DNA of 10,814 nt, taken from the NCBI GenBank assembly GCA_002350105.1, contig DEDT01000001.1, positions 60,301 to 71,114 of the forward strand. The letters run 5' to 3'. Within the stretch, counting starts at the first letter, position 1, and each line of letters opens with the position of its first letter. Both the position numbers and the translations under genes were made by a program. The notes beneath the pieces are model-generated. The model saw nothing but the letters and a program-made list of their open reading frames with translations. It was not told the origin of the DNA and ran no database searches. This document shows positions 1 through 8,036 of the stretch, piece after piece. Origin of the DNA: Selenomonadaceae bacterium UBA2897. GTDB taxonomy: Bacteria; Bacillota; Negativicutes; Selenomonadales; Selenomonadaceae.

Positions 1-752
1 AGGTTGTGACGGCTCGCAAAGCCGTGGCGAGCGAAATTCGAGATTTCGTAGCGCGCATAGCCGTGCGCGGGGAGCTCTTGCGTCATGTAGTCATACATCT
101 GCTCCGTGAGCTCGTCGCCCGGCAGATGCAGCTTGCCCAGCTCCTGCATCTTCGCGAATGCTGTCCCCTCCTCCAGTTGCAGACCGTAGATGGAGATGTG
201 CTCCGGCTGCAGCGATAGCGCCTGCGCCACGCTCGCCTGCAGGTCGGCAAGGCTCTGGCCCGGCAGGCCATACATGAGGTCGAGGCTCACATTCGTAAAG
301 CCCGACGCCCGCGCCAATGCGATGGCCTCTGCGGCCTGCGCCGCCGTATGGATGCGGCCAATGGCCCTGAGCAGGCGGTCGTCGAAGGACTGCACGCCGA
401 AGGAGAGACGGTTCACGCCATAGCGATGCAGCAAAGTGAGCTTTGCCGCATCGACCGTGCCCGGATTACACTCCATAGTGAACTCCGCCACATGACCAAA
501 AATGTCCCTAGCCTGTTGCAGCATCTGCTCCAGTAATTCCTCGGGCAGCACGCTCGGCGTGCCGCCGCCGATGTAGATGGTTGACGGCCACCCCCACTGC
601 CGCACATAAAGAGAACCCTGCTGCCGGATTTCCCGGCACAGGGCTCCGATATAGGCTTCCATGTACTTTTCCCTGCCTGCCCAGGAGGGAAAATCACAAT
701 AGAAACATTTCTGCCGACAGAAGGGAATATGAATATATACGCCCCATTGCAT
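1..752 (-). CDS. hemW: HemW radical SAM heme chaperone (3' end cut off by window)
   Basis: This is the N-terminal part, about 250 codons, of the radical-SAM protein HemW, formerly annotated as an oxygen-independent coproporphyrinogen III oxidase-like protein. Family knowledge says HemW binds heme and a 4Fe-4S cluster and delivers heme to client proteins. The sequence begins MQWGVYIHIPFC and carries the cluster-binding cysteines C12, C16 and C19 (CRQKCFYCDF). The SAM-binding GGGTPS motif is at about residues 62-67, and a SFGVQSFDD motif follows. The ATG at 752 is preceded by GAGGAAAG about 7 nt upstream. That ribosome site overlaps the lepA stop codon, and the intergenic gap is 10 bp, so the gene is co-transcribed and probably translationally coupled with lepA. 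The lepA-hemW order is common in Firmicutes. The C-terminal HemW domain lies outside the window, so HemW versus HemN rests on the N-terminus and the neighbourhood. Confidence 0.92.
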   Translation of the reverse strand, partial: MQWGVYIHIPFCRQKCFYCDFPSWAGREKYMEAYIGALCREIRQQGSLYVRQWGWPSTIYIGGGTPSVLPEELLEQMLQQARDIFGHVAEFTMECNPGTVDAAKLTLLHRYGVNRLSFGVQSFDDRLLRAIGRIHTAAQAAEAIALARASGFTNVSLDLMYGLPGQSLADLQASVAQALSLQPEHISIYGLQLEEGTAFAKMQELGKLHLPGDELTEQMYDYMTQELPAHGYARYEISNFARHGFASRHN

Positions 753-762
753 GATACTTTCC

Positions 763-2559
763 TCAGTCGATTTTCAGCACGGCCATGAAGGCTTCCTGCG
801 GGATCTCCACGCTGCCCACGGCCTTCATGCGCTTCTTGCCTTCCTTCTGCTTCTCCAGCAGCTTGCGCTTACGCGAGATATCGCCGCCGTAGCACTTCGC
901 GAGCACGTCCTTGCGGTGAGCACGCACGTTCTCGCGCGCGATGACCTTCGAGCCGATCGCGGCCTGAATCGGGATCTCGAACATCTGCTGCGGGATGATT
1001 TCCTTGAGCTTCGAGACGAGCGCCCGCCCGCGGGATACCGCGCGGTCTTTGTGTACGATGGTCGAGAGGGCATCGACGGGGTCGCCGTTTAAGAGCACGT
1101 CGATCTTCACGAGCTGTGAGGTCTGGTAGTCCGCCAAAGCATAGTCAAGGGACGCGTAGCCGCGCGTAGCCGATTTCAGGCGGTCAAAATAGTCGAAGAT
1201 GATTTCGTTCAGCGGGATGTGGTACTCGATGGTCACGCGGTTCTCGTCGATATAGTTCATGGTCTTGAACTCACCGCGCTTGTCCTGCGAAATCTCCATG
1301 ACCGCACCCACGTAATCATTCGGCACGATGACCGTGGCCTTGACGTAGGGCTCCTCCATGTGCTCGATCTCCGTCGCGGGCGGCAGCTCAGACGGGTTGC
1401 TGACCTCCAGCATCTCGCCATTGGTCTTGAACACGTGGTAGATAACGGTCGGCGCCGTCATGATGAGCTTCAGGTGATACTCGCGCTCCAGACGCTCCTG
1501 CACGACGTCCATGTGCAACAGGCCTAGAAAGCCACAGCGGAAGCCGAAGCCCAGCGCCACGGAGGTCTCAGGCTCGAACACGAGCGCCGCGTCGTTGATC
1601 TGCAGCTTCTCCAGCGCGTCCTTGAGGTTGTCGTAATCGGCGCTCTCCACGGGGTAGAGACCGCAGTAGACCATGGGCGTCACGCCGCGGTAGCCGGGCA
1701 GCGGCTCGGCCGCCGGCTTGAGCACGGAGGTAATCGTGTCGCCGACGCGCACGTCGCGCACATCCTTCAGCGAGCCCGCAACGAAGCCGACTTCGCCGTT
1801 GTCGAGCTGGCCCACGTCCACGGGACGCGGCTTGAAGCAGCCTACATCCGTGACCTCGAACTCCTTGCCCGTGGCCATCATCCTGAGCTTCATGCCCTTT
1901 TTGATATGGCCCTGCTTCACGCGGATATGTGCGATCACACCTTTATAGGAATCAAAATAGGAGTCGAAGATCAGGGCCTGCAACGGTGCCTCCTCGTCGC
2001 CCTCGGGCGCGGGAATCCAGTCCACGACGGCCTCGAGGATATCGGGCACACCCTCGCCCGTCTTGCCCGAGCAGAGCACGGCATTCGAGGTATCGAGGCC
2101 GATGGCGTCCTCGATTTCCTTTTTCGTGCGCTCCACATCCGCGCTCGGCAGGTCGATCTTGTTGATGACCGGGATAATCTCGAGATCGTTCTCCAGCGCC
2201 ATGTAGACGTTCGCGAGCGTCTGCGCCTCCACGCCCTGCGTCGCATCGACGACGAGCAAAGCACCCTCGCAGGCCGCGAGGCTGCGCGAAACCTCATAGG
2301 TGAAGTCGACATGCCCCGGCGTGTCGATGAGGTTCAGCTCATACTCCTCACCGTCACTGGCCTTGTAATCGAGGCGCACGGTCTGCGACTTGATCGTGAT
2401 GCCGCGCTCGCGCTCGATATCCATGCTGTCGAGCACCTGATCCTCCATCTCGCGCTTCGTGAGCGTGCCTGTGAGCTCGATGAGCCGGTCAGCAATCGTC
2501 GACTTGCCGTGGTCAATATGGGCGATAATCGAAAAGTTACGGATATGTTTTTTATCCAC
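763..2559 (-). CDS. lepA: Elongation factor 4 (LepA) GTPase
   Basis: This is ribosome-associated translational GTPase LepA/EF4, 598 aa from the chosen start, the usual family length. Motifs seen: G1 AHIDHGKST at 13-21, the G2 region ERERGITIKS at 49-58, G3 DTPGH at 79-83, G4 NKID at 133-136 and a G5-like SGKTGEG near 164. After the EF-G-like domains comes the LepA-specific C-terminal domain, ending with GGDISRKRKLLEKQKEG and QEAFMAVLKID. The start is taken as GTG at 2559: GGAAGG lies about 9 nt upstream, and the product then begins V/M-DKKHIRNFS as in homologues. An in-frame GTG at 2607 would add 16 residues (MNLQNRL...), but it has no ribosome site and sits within a few bases of the predicted transcription start. 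The gene is divergent from rpsT and followed at 10 bp by hemW. It is thought to act on stalled or assembling ribosomes in the cytoplasm. Confidence 0.97.
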   Translation of the reverse strand: MDKKHIRNFSIIAHIDHGKSTIADRLIELTGTLTKREMEDQVLDSMDIERERGITIKSQTVRLDYKASDGEEYELNLIDTPGHVDFTYEVSRSLAACEGALLVVDATQGVEAQTLANVYMALENDLEIIPVINKIDLPSADVERTKKEIEDAIGLDTSNAVLCSGKTGEGVPDILEAVVDWIPAPEGDEEAPLQALIFDSYFDSYKGVIAHIRVKQGHIKKGMKLRMMATGKEFEVTDVGCFKPRPVDVGQLDNGEVGFVAGSLKDVRDVRVGDTITSVLKPAAEPLPGYRGVTPMVYCGLYPVESADYDNLKDALEKLQINDAALVFEPETSVALGFGFRCGFLGLLHMDVVQERLEREYHLKLIMTAPTVIYHVFKTNGEMLEVSNPSELPPATEIEHMEEPYVKATVIVPNDYVGAVMEISQDKRGEFKTMNYIDENRVTIEYHIPLNEIIFDYFDRLKSATRGYASLDYALADYQTSQLVKIDVLLNGDPVDALSTIVHKDRAVSRGRALVSKLKEIIPQQMFEIPIQAAIGSKVIARENVRAHRKDVLAKCYGGDISRKRKLLEKQKEGKKRMKAVGSVEIPQEAFMAVLKID

Positions 2560-2615
2560 GCTTATTTTCCTTCCAACATATATTTTCAACCTGTTTTGCA
2601 AATTCACGTGCTCCC

Positions 2616-2645
2616 ATTATACCATTCCCGCCGCAGCGCCTGCAA
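2616..2645 (-). promoter_or_regulatory. Predicted sigma-A promoter of lepA-hemW
   Basis: On the minus strand a perfect TATAAT -10 box (plus coordinates 2616-2621) follows TTGCAG (2640-2645) as a -35 box with an 18-nt spacer. Transcription would start near 2609, giving a leader of about 50 nt before the GTG start at 2559. No transcript data are available; the call rests on consensus match and position. Confidence 0.6.
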
Positions 2646-2674
2646 GAAATCCACAAAGAAATGCGGAGAGGGAG

Positions 2675-2703
2675 TTGCTTTTTCGCGGCGCCCATGCTAG
2701 AAT
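2675..2703 (+). promoter_or_regulatory. Predicted sigma-A promoter of rpsT
   Basis: TTGCTT (2675-2680) and TAGAAT (2698-2703) are separated by a 17-nt spacer. A TG dinucleotide one base upstream of the -10 box makes it an extended -10. The expected start near 2710 leaves a leader of about 30 nt before the rpsT start at 2739. It is divergent from the lepA promoter about 55 bp away. Confidence 0.65.
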
Positions 2704-2738
2704 ACTATGGTACTGATAAAAACAAGGGGGTGAGTTAC

Positions 2739-3005
2739 TTGCCGAATATCAAAGCATCTATCCTGAGTGTAAAATCCGACGCTAAGCGCCATGCCAAGAA
2801 TGCTGCTGAGAAATCCCGTGTCCGCACGGCTTCCCGCCGCGTCCTCGATGCTGTTGAGGCTGGAAACGCTGATGAAGCGAAATCCCTCCTTACAGTTGCA
2901 TGCAAGACGATCGATCAGGCCGCTGCCAGCCATGTGTACCACAAAAACGCTGCCAGCCGCAAAAAGTCCCGTCTGGCCCGTAAGGTCAACGCGATGGCTA
3001 AATAA
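2739..3005 (+). CDS. rpsT: 30S ribosomal protein S20
   Basis: This is the small basic ribosomal protein S20, which binds 16S rRNA in the 30S body. The 88-aa product starts (TTG-M)PNIKASILSVKSDAKRHAKN and ends SRLARKVNAMAK, with the family's usual length and an alanine/lysine/arginine-rich helical composition. The start is TTG at 2739: S20 homologues begin MPNIKSA-like, and a strong ribosome site (AAGGGGGTG, 2724-2732) lies 6 nt upstream. An in-frame ATG further upstream would add a tail not seen in S20. A TTG start is a recurring feature of rpsT and in enterobacteria is linked to autoregulation; whether that holds here is unknown. It is the only plus-strand gene in the window, with its own promoter and terminator, so it is a monocistronic unit. 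Confidence 0.97.
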   Translation: MPNIKASILSVKSDAKRHAKNAAEKSRVRTASRRVLDAVEAGNADEAKSLLTVACKTIDQAAASHVYHKNAASRKKSRLARKVNAMAK

Positions 3006-3035
3006 GACGTCTGCCTTAGCTAACGAAGATAACAT

Positions 3036-3069
3036 AGAGAGGCTGCGCATTGCGCAGCCTCTTTGTGTT
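3036..3069 (+). terminator. Rho-independent terminator of rpsT (possibly shared)
   Basis: A perfect 12-bp inverted repeat (arms 3038-3049 and 3051-3062, starting AGAGGCTGCGCA) lies 30 nt after the rpsT stop and is followed by TTTGTGTT. In practice the loop would open to about 7 nt. The regulator gene on the minus strand ends at 3093, so the same stem may also slow convergent transcription, but the T-run on that side is poor. Confidence 0.8.
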
Positions 3070-3092
3070 ATATAAAAGTAGAATTTTTCGTG

Positions 3093-3779
3093 TCAATCCT
3101 GTCCGGCCAGGCGCTTCAGGCCCGCCTTGTCCAGCAGCTGCAGCTGCCCGCGCCCCGTCTTCACCAGGCCTTCCTGACTGAAATACTTCATGAGGCGGCT
3201 CACGACCTCGCGCGCACTGCCCATATAGCGGGCAATCTGCTCGTGCGTGAGGCGAATCGTATCGCTCTGCGTCTTTTCACTCTCCTGCAACAGAAAGATG
3301 GCGAGGCGCTTATCTGCGGAGAGGAACAGAATCTGCTGCATCTGCCACAGCATCTCTGAGAGGCGGCCCGCCGCCGTCTCGTAGCCATAACAGCGCACGT
3401 AAATGTTGTTCTCCGCCAGCCGTCTGAAAGTAGGCGCGTCGATGCGCAGCACCTCCGTGTCCTCCTCCGCATCGATGTTCACGGGGAAAGTCACGGCCTC
3501 GAGCACGCAGGAGGCCGAGAGGATGGCCACATCACCTGCGAAAAGGCGGTAGAGCGTCACATCGCGCCCATCCTCGGAAAGGGTGTAGACACGCAGCTGC
3601 CCACGCTTCACGAAGAGTACGCCGATGCAGTCGAGCGTGCCCTGATGCACCTGCATCCCCTGCTCGTAATGGACAGTACGCGTATTGTTGTTGAGCAGCG
3701 TTTTCTCGGGCGTCGAGAGATGCGGCCAGAAACACAGTTTTTTGATGAATAAATCCGTCTGTTTCTTTTCCTGTACCAT
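3093..3779 (-). CDS. Crp/Fnr-family transcriptional regulator
   Basis: This 228-aa cytoplasmic regulator has an N-terminal cyclic-nucleotide-binding-type beta-roll (about residues 15-125, including GVLFVKRGQLRVYTLSEDGR and GDVAILSASCVL), a long dimerisation helix (about 130-150) and a C-terminal winged helix-turn-helix. The HTH shows the family pattern LTHEQIARYMGSAREVVSRLMKYF at about 177-200, followed by the wing. Cysteines are at about 16, 51, 91 and 130. They do not form the clustered N-terminal Fe-S motif of FNR, so an oxygen-sensing cluster is not supported, and the ligand is unknown. The start at 3779 is chosen because AAAAGGAG sits 5 nt upstream. An in-frame ATG at 3797 overlaps the MATE stop codon (ATGA) but has no ribosome site. 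It is the last gene of the SEC-C/MATE/regulator operon, 14 nt after the transporter, so it plausibly controls that operon (inference). Confidence 0.9.
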   Translation of the reverse strand: MVQEKKQTDLFIKKLCFWPHLSTPEKTLLNNNTRTVHYEQGMQVHQGTLDCIGVLFVKRGQLRVYTLSEDGRDVTLYRLFAGDVAILSASCVLEAVTFPVNIDAEEDTEVLRIDAPTFRRLAENNIYVRCYGYETAAGRLSEMLWQMQQILFLSADKRLAIFLLQESEKTQSDTIRLTHEQIARYMGSAREVVSRLMKYFSQEGLVKTGRGQLQLLDKAGLKRLAGQD

Positions 3780-3793
3780 AAATACTCCTTTTG

Positions 3794-5146
3794 TCATACT
3801 ATGGCATCAAATTTCTTCTCAACCCGGCGCAGGCGGAACATGAGGAAGATGCCGCCGACGAGGATACCGCCGATGAGGCCGATCCAGTAGCCGTACGGCC
3901 CCATGCCGCCATACTGCGCCATGACCCAGCCAAGAGGCAGGCCCACGACCCAGTTCGAGACGACGGCCAGCCAGAACGTGACCCGCACATCCTTGTAGCC
4001 GCGCAGCGCGCCCTGCAGCGGCGCGTTGATGCAGTCACTCATCTGCATGAAAATCACGTAGACGAGGAAGGTGCAGATGAGCGACTGCAGTTCCGGCGCT
4101 GAGGCGTAGAGGCTCGCCAGCCAGGCCTGATGACGGGTGAGTGGCAGCGCAATCGCACTCACGAAGACGAGCGAGAGCACACGACCGAGGCGGATGTACT
4201 GCCGCGCATCGCGCATGCGCCGCGCGCCCACTTCATAACCCACGAGAATGGTCAGCGCCATGCTGATGGAGAGCGGAATCATGTAGACGATCGTCGTGAA
4301 ATTCATCGCGGCCTGATGCGCAGCCACGACAGCTGTGCCATATGTCGTCATGAAGAGACCGACCGCACCGAAGATGCTCTGCTCCGTGAACATCGTCGCA
4401 CCGATGGGCACGCCGACGCCCAGATGGCGCCGCCAGGCCCTGAAACGCGGCCTGGGCAGATTACGGAAGATATGATAGTCCCGGAAGGGATGCAGCGTCA
4501 GTGCCACGGTCACATTCAGTACGAGATTCAGCGTAAAGGCCAGCGCTGAGCCGATACCCGCACCGATGCCGCCAAAGGCCGGCATGCCGAACTTGCCGTA
4601 CATGAAGATGTAATTCAGCGCGATATTCACGGGCACCGTACACATGGTGATGCCCATGGTCAGGCGCGTATAGCCGTGCGCGTCGATGAAGTTGCGCACG
4701 ACCGCCGCGAGGAAAATCGGCACGATGCCGCAGGATACGGCCATGAGATAATGGCTCGTGATGTAAGCCACATGCGGCTCCAGGTCAAGATATGGCAGCA
4801 GGACAGGCATGTCGGCATAGCCAATGGCCAGGAACAGCACGGCAAGACCAAGAGCCCAGTAAAAGCCCTGCTGCACCGTATAGCGGATGGCCTGACTTTT
4901 CCCCGCGCCGTAATACTGCGCGATAATCGGCGTCAGGCCCGAGATGATGCCCAGCGTGGCGCCGAAGAACGGCATGAAAATGTTCACGCCCACGGCGACG
5001 CCGGCCAGGTCCATCTCGCTGATATGACCCGCCATGACCGTATTGCAAAAGCCCGTGGCGATCAGCGAAAGCTGGGTAATAAAAATAGGCAGGAGGACAG
5101 CCACGAACTGGCCGACCTTCTCCCCATAACTATGTGTCTGTTTCAT
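3794..5146 (-). CDS. MATE family multidrug/cation efflux transporter
   Basis: This 450-aa inner-membrane protein has about 12 hydrophobic segments in two MatE repeats, the usual length of the family. Typical features are the early segment IFITQLSLIATGFCNTVMAGHIS, GLTPIIAQYYGAGK after the second helix, and the internal repeat TEQSIFGAVGLFMTTYGTAVVAAHQAAMNF with ILVGYEVGARR. Family knowledge: MATE proteins export cationic drugs, dyes or metabolites driven by Na+ or H+. The sequence looks closest to the NorM branch, but substrate and coupling ion cannot be read from it. The ATG at 5146 has GAGGA 8 nt upstream. That site overlaps the stop codon of the SEC-C gene, from which it is separated by 11 nt, so the two are likely translationally coupled. 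The regulator gene follows 14 nt downstream. A short charged tail (RLRRVEKKFDAIV) closes the protein. Confidence 0.93.
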   Translation of the reverse strand: MKQTHSYGEKVGQFVAVLLPIFITQLSLIATGFCNTVMAGHISEMDLAGVAVGVNIFMPFFGATLGIISGLTPIIAQYYGAGKSQAIRYTVQQGFYWALGLAVLFLAIGYADMPVLLPYLDLEPHVAYITSHYLMAVSCGIVPIFLAAVVRNFIDAHGYTRLTMGITMCTVPVNIALNYIFMYGKFGMPAFGGIGAGIGSALAFTLNLVLNVTVALTLHPFRDYHIFRNLPRPRFRAWRRHLGVGVPIGATMFTEQSIFGAVGLFMTTYGTAVVAAHQAAMNFTTIVYMIPLSISMALTILVGYEVGARRMRDARQYIRLGRVLSLVFVSAIALPLTRHQAWLASLYASAPELQSLICTFLVYVIFMQMSDCINAPLQGALRGYKDVRVTFWLAVVSNWVVGLPLGWVMAQYGGMGPYGYWIGLIGGILVGGIFLMFRLRRVEKKFDAIV

Positions 5147-5157
5147 ACAGGCTGTCC

Positions 5158-6342
<1,185 letters not shown>

Positions 6343-6400
6343 GTATAAAAATCCTTTCTTGTAATCGTTCTTACCAACTATATGATATCTTAACATACAA

Positions 6401-6423
6401 CAGGCGTACCTGACGTACGCCTG
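6401..6423 (-). terminator. Hairpin between amidase and SEC-C gene, likely terminator
   Basis: A perfect 9-bp inverted repeat (CAGGCGTAC / GTACGCCTG) with a 5-nt loop. On the minus strand it is followed by TTGTATGTT, a modest U-tract, so it could end the amidase transcript. On the plus strand it is followed by a better CTTTTCTTTA tract, but no plus-strand gene reads into it. Removing the inserted repeat element would leave this hairpin about 26 nt after the amidase stop codon, the normal place for a terminator. Confidence 0.55.
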
Positions 6424-6448
6424 CTTTTCTTTATATTGACTCACCGAC

Positions 6449-6452
6449 TTAG
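6449..6452. repeat. Left copy of TTAG target duplication
   Basis: TTAG directly flanks the left terminal inverted repeat of the element at 6453-6610. It matches the copy on the right side; the match extends to CTTAG if the outermost C of the right repeat end is included. The sequence fits YTAR, the target pattern reported for IS5-type elements. Confidence 0.6.
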
Positions 6453-6610
6453 GGAAACGCTGATTAAATCGCCAGCCCATCTTGCCGCATCTTTTTCGCC
6501 TGGTCGTCGTCAGTGGCTCTCGACATAGCACCGCTATGCCTTCGAGCCACTTCCTAGCCCAAACAAAAAATCTACGACAATCTGGACCAGCTCAATTAAT
6601 CAGCGTTTCC
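6453..6610. mobile_element. 158-bp palindromic MITE-like element
   Basis: This gene-free element is bounded by perfect 15-bp terminal inverted repeats, GGAAACGCTGATTAA (6453-6467) and its reverse complement (6596-6610), and flanked by TTAG on both sides. The two halves remain complementary to the centre: a 33-position block (6471-6503 with 6559-6591), an 8-bp block (6512-6519 with 6544-6551) and a 6-bp apical stem (6524-6529 with 6533-6538) around the loop ACC. By hand I count 53 Watson-Crick pairs. No coding capacity is evident. Terminal repeats plus target duplication argue for a non-autonomous transposable element, possibly mobilised by an IS5-type transposase (inference from the TTAG site). 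The internal mismatch pattern suggests it also acts as a structured RNA from the minus strand; see the findings. Confidence 0.75.
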
Positions 6611-6614
6611 TTAG
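6611..6614. repeat. Right copy of TTAG target duplication, overlapping the amidase stop codon
   Basis: TTAG immediately follows the right terminal repeat. Its first three bases are the complement of the amidase TAA stop, so insertion here duplicated the site without altering the reading frame. Confidence 0.6.
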
Positions 6615-7954
6615 CCGAAATAATCGGCGATGCCATCGGCAATGCCCTGGGCCGCCTTGCGGATGCCCGCTTCGCTGTTGAGCAGCTGTTCCTCATCCGG
6701 ATTGGAGACGAAAGCCACTTCCACGAGCGTCGCCGGCATATCCGTATGCTTCAGCACGTAGAAATTGCAGCTCTGCGTGCCGCGGCTCTGCGTGCCGAGC
6801 TGATCGATGACGCCCTGACGAATCTTGTCGGCCAGATCGCGGGACTGCTGCGATCCCAGCGCGTAATAATATCCCGTCGTACCGCGCGCCGCCGGCCCCG
6901 TGAACGAATCCATATGGATGCAGACGAAGATATCCGAATGTGCCTCATTCGCCACATCGCAGCGAGCCTGCAACTCCTCGATATCCGAGGCCGCCGCATG
7001 CTTTGGCGAGACCTCTGTATCCGTCGTGCGCGTCATGTAGACCGTGGCCCCCTGTGCCACGAGCAGGCGGCGCAGCTCATTGCTGATGCGCATCGTGAGG
7101 TTCTTCTCCATGATGCCCGTCGGCCCGATGGCCCCGGAATCGTTGCCGCCATGACCGGGATCGATCGTGATCTTGCGACCCTCCAGGCTGACCATCGCGC
7201 GGATATCATCATCCGTCTTATCTCCGTCACCATTTTGCGCGGCCTCCTGTGCCGGCAGCGTTGAAGCCGGCTGCTGCGGTTCAGGCTGCGCTGCGGGTTT
7301 GGCCGGCTGCGCCGGTTTGGTCGTCTGTGCTGGTTTTGACGGCTGCGCCGGTTTCGCTGGCTGTGCCGGCTTCACCGGTTTTGGCTGCGGTTTAGCCTGT
7401 GGTTTGGGCACCGGCTTAGCCTGAGGCTTCGGCGCCGGCTTGACATCGGGCAGGGCGATCTTCGCCTGGCTGCTGTCCGGTGCAAGATTGCCGAAGTCCA
7501 GCACGATGCGCATGGGCGTCTTGCCGCCGCGCAGGCTGAACACCTTGATATTGTCCGCGCCGACTTTATGCTCCACCACGAGGCGCACCGTCGTCTTATC
7601 GAATTGCGCGATGCGGATCTTGCTGACATAATGGCTCTTCGGCGTATATTCCCGCTTCAGTTTCGGCGAGAGCCAGGCATTGGGGATATCCACGACCTCC
7701 CGGTCCGGCTGCCTAAGCGCGAACTTCTTATAGGTAACAGCCTGGTCTGCGTCGATAACGATGCGCGTCTTATCCTCGGTATTGCTCATACGCAGGCCCT
7801 GAATCTCCGCCATGCCATCGACGCGGTCGCCAAAGTCCGAATCCGCGGCATCTGCCCTCAGGCAGGGCAGCAGGCAGACTGCGAGCAGCAACAGGCAGCA
7901 AAGATAGTACCATTTCCCTTTCGTGATGCGTCCAAAATCATTTACGTTAACCAT
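6611..7954 (-). CDS. Secreted N-acetylmuramoyl-L-alanine amidase (AMIN + amidase_3)
   Basis: This 447-aa peptidoglycan hydrolase cleaves the bond between N-acetylmuramic acid and the L-Ala of the stem peptide. Residues 1-36 form a signal peptide: positive n-region ending KGK, hydrophobic stretch about 15-32, likely cleavage after ADA36. Residues about 42-157 form an AMIN domain, which targets amidases to the envelope or septum. Residues about 171-233 are a low-complexity Pro/Lys/Ala/Gln linker of PKPQAKP and PAQPAKP units. Residues about 259-447 are the amidase_3 domain, with expected zinc/catalytic positions H268 (DPGHGG), E283 (MEKNL), H347 (CIHMDS) and E412 (LVEVAF). The start at 7954 has GGAGG 7 nt upstream; an in-frame ATG at 7975 lacks one. 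It has its own promoter, and a repeat element is inserted at its stop codon. It resembles AmiC-type division amidases, but the exact role is inferred. Confidence 0.93.
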   Translation of the reverse strand: MVNVNDFGRITKGKWYYLCCLLLLAVCLLPCLRADAADSDFGDRVDGMAEIQGLRMSNTEDKTRIVIDADQAVTYKKFALRQPDREVVDIPNAWLSPKLKREYTPKSHYVSKIRIAQFDKTTVRLVVEHKVGADNIKVFSLRGGKTPMRIVLDFGNLAPDSSQAKIALPDVKPAPKPQAKPVPKPQAKPQPKPVKPAQPAKPAQPSKPAQTTKPAQPAKPAAQPEPQQPASTLPAQEAAQNGDGDKTDDDIRAMVSLEGRKITIDPGHGGNDSGAIGPTGIMEKNLTMRISNELRRLLVAQGATVYMTRTTDTEVSPKHAAASDIEELQARCDVANEAHSDIFVCIHMDSFTGPAARGTTGYYYALGSQQSRDLADKIRQGVIDQLGTQSRGTQSCNFYVLKHTDMPATLVEVAFVSNPDEEQLLNSEAGIRKAAQGIADGIADYFG

Positions 7955-7985
7955 CCGGTTCCTCCATTCAGACACTCTATCCTAT

Positions 7986-8014
7986 ATTATCGCCTGTTGG
8001 ACTGAAAATAGCAA
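7986..8014 (-). promoter_or_regulatory. Predicted sigma-A promoter of the amidase gene
   Basis: On the minus strand TTGCTA (8009-8014) and GATAAT (7986-7991) are separated by a 17-nt spacer, upstream of the amidase ribosome site. The expected start near 7979 gives a leader of about 25 nt. It lies after the ABC operon terminator, so the amidase is an independent transcription unit. Confidence 0.6.
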
Positions 8015-8036
8015 GGTCATAAGAGAAAATGGCCAA

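Noticed and set aside
2560..2607. Upstream GTG extending LepA by 16 residues
   Set aside because: It has no ribosome site, lies at the predicted transcription start, and LepA homologues begin at the downstream DKKHIRN region.
1906..2700. 264-codon plus-strand open frame opposite lepA
   Set aside because: It is antisense to the conserved GTPase domain of lepA, has no ribosome site, and its arginine/leucine-rich product looks like no known family. Long antisense frames are expected in GC-rich genes.
3780..3797. Upstream ATG of the Crp/Fnr regulator with ATGA overlap to the MATE stop
   Set aside because: The overlap looks like coupling, but there is no ribosome site for it, whereas AAAAGGAG is ideally placed for the ATG at 3779.
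6343..6531. N-terminal extension of the SEC-C protein
   Set aside because: The extra 63 codons run through the terminator hairpin and into the repeat element; a proper ribosome site precedes the ATG at 6342.
7256..7444. Repeated short units resembling a CRISPR or tandem repeat array
   Set aside because: The units are in frame with the amidase, irregular and without unique spacers; they encode a protein linker.
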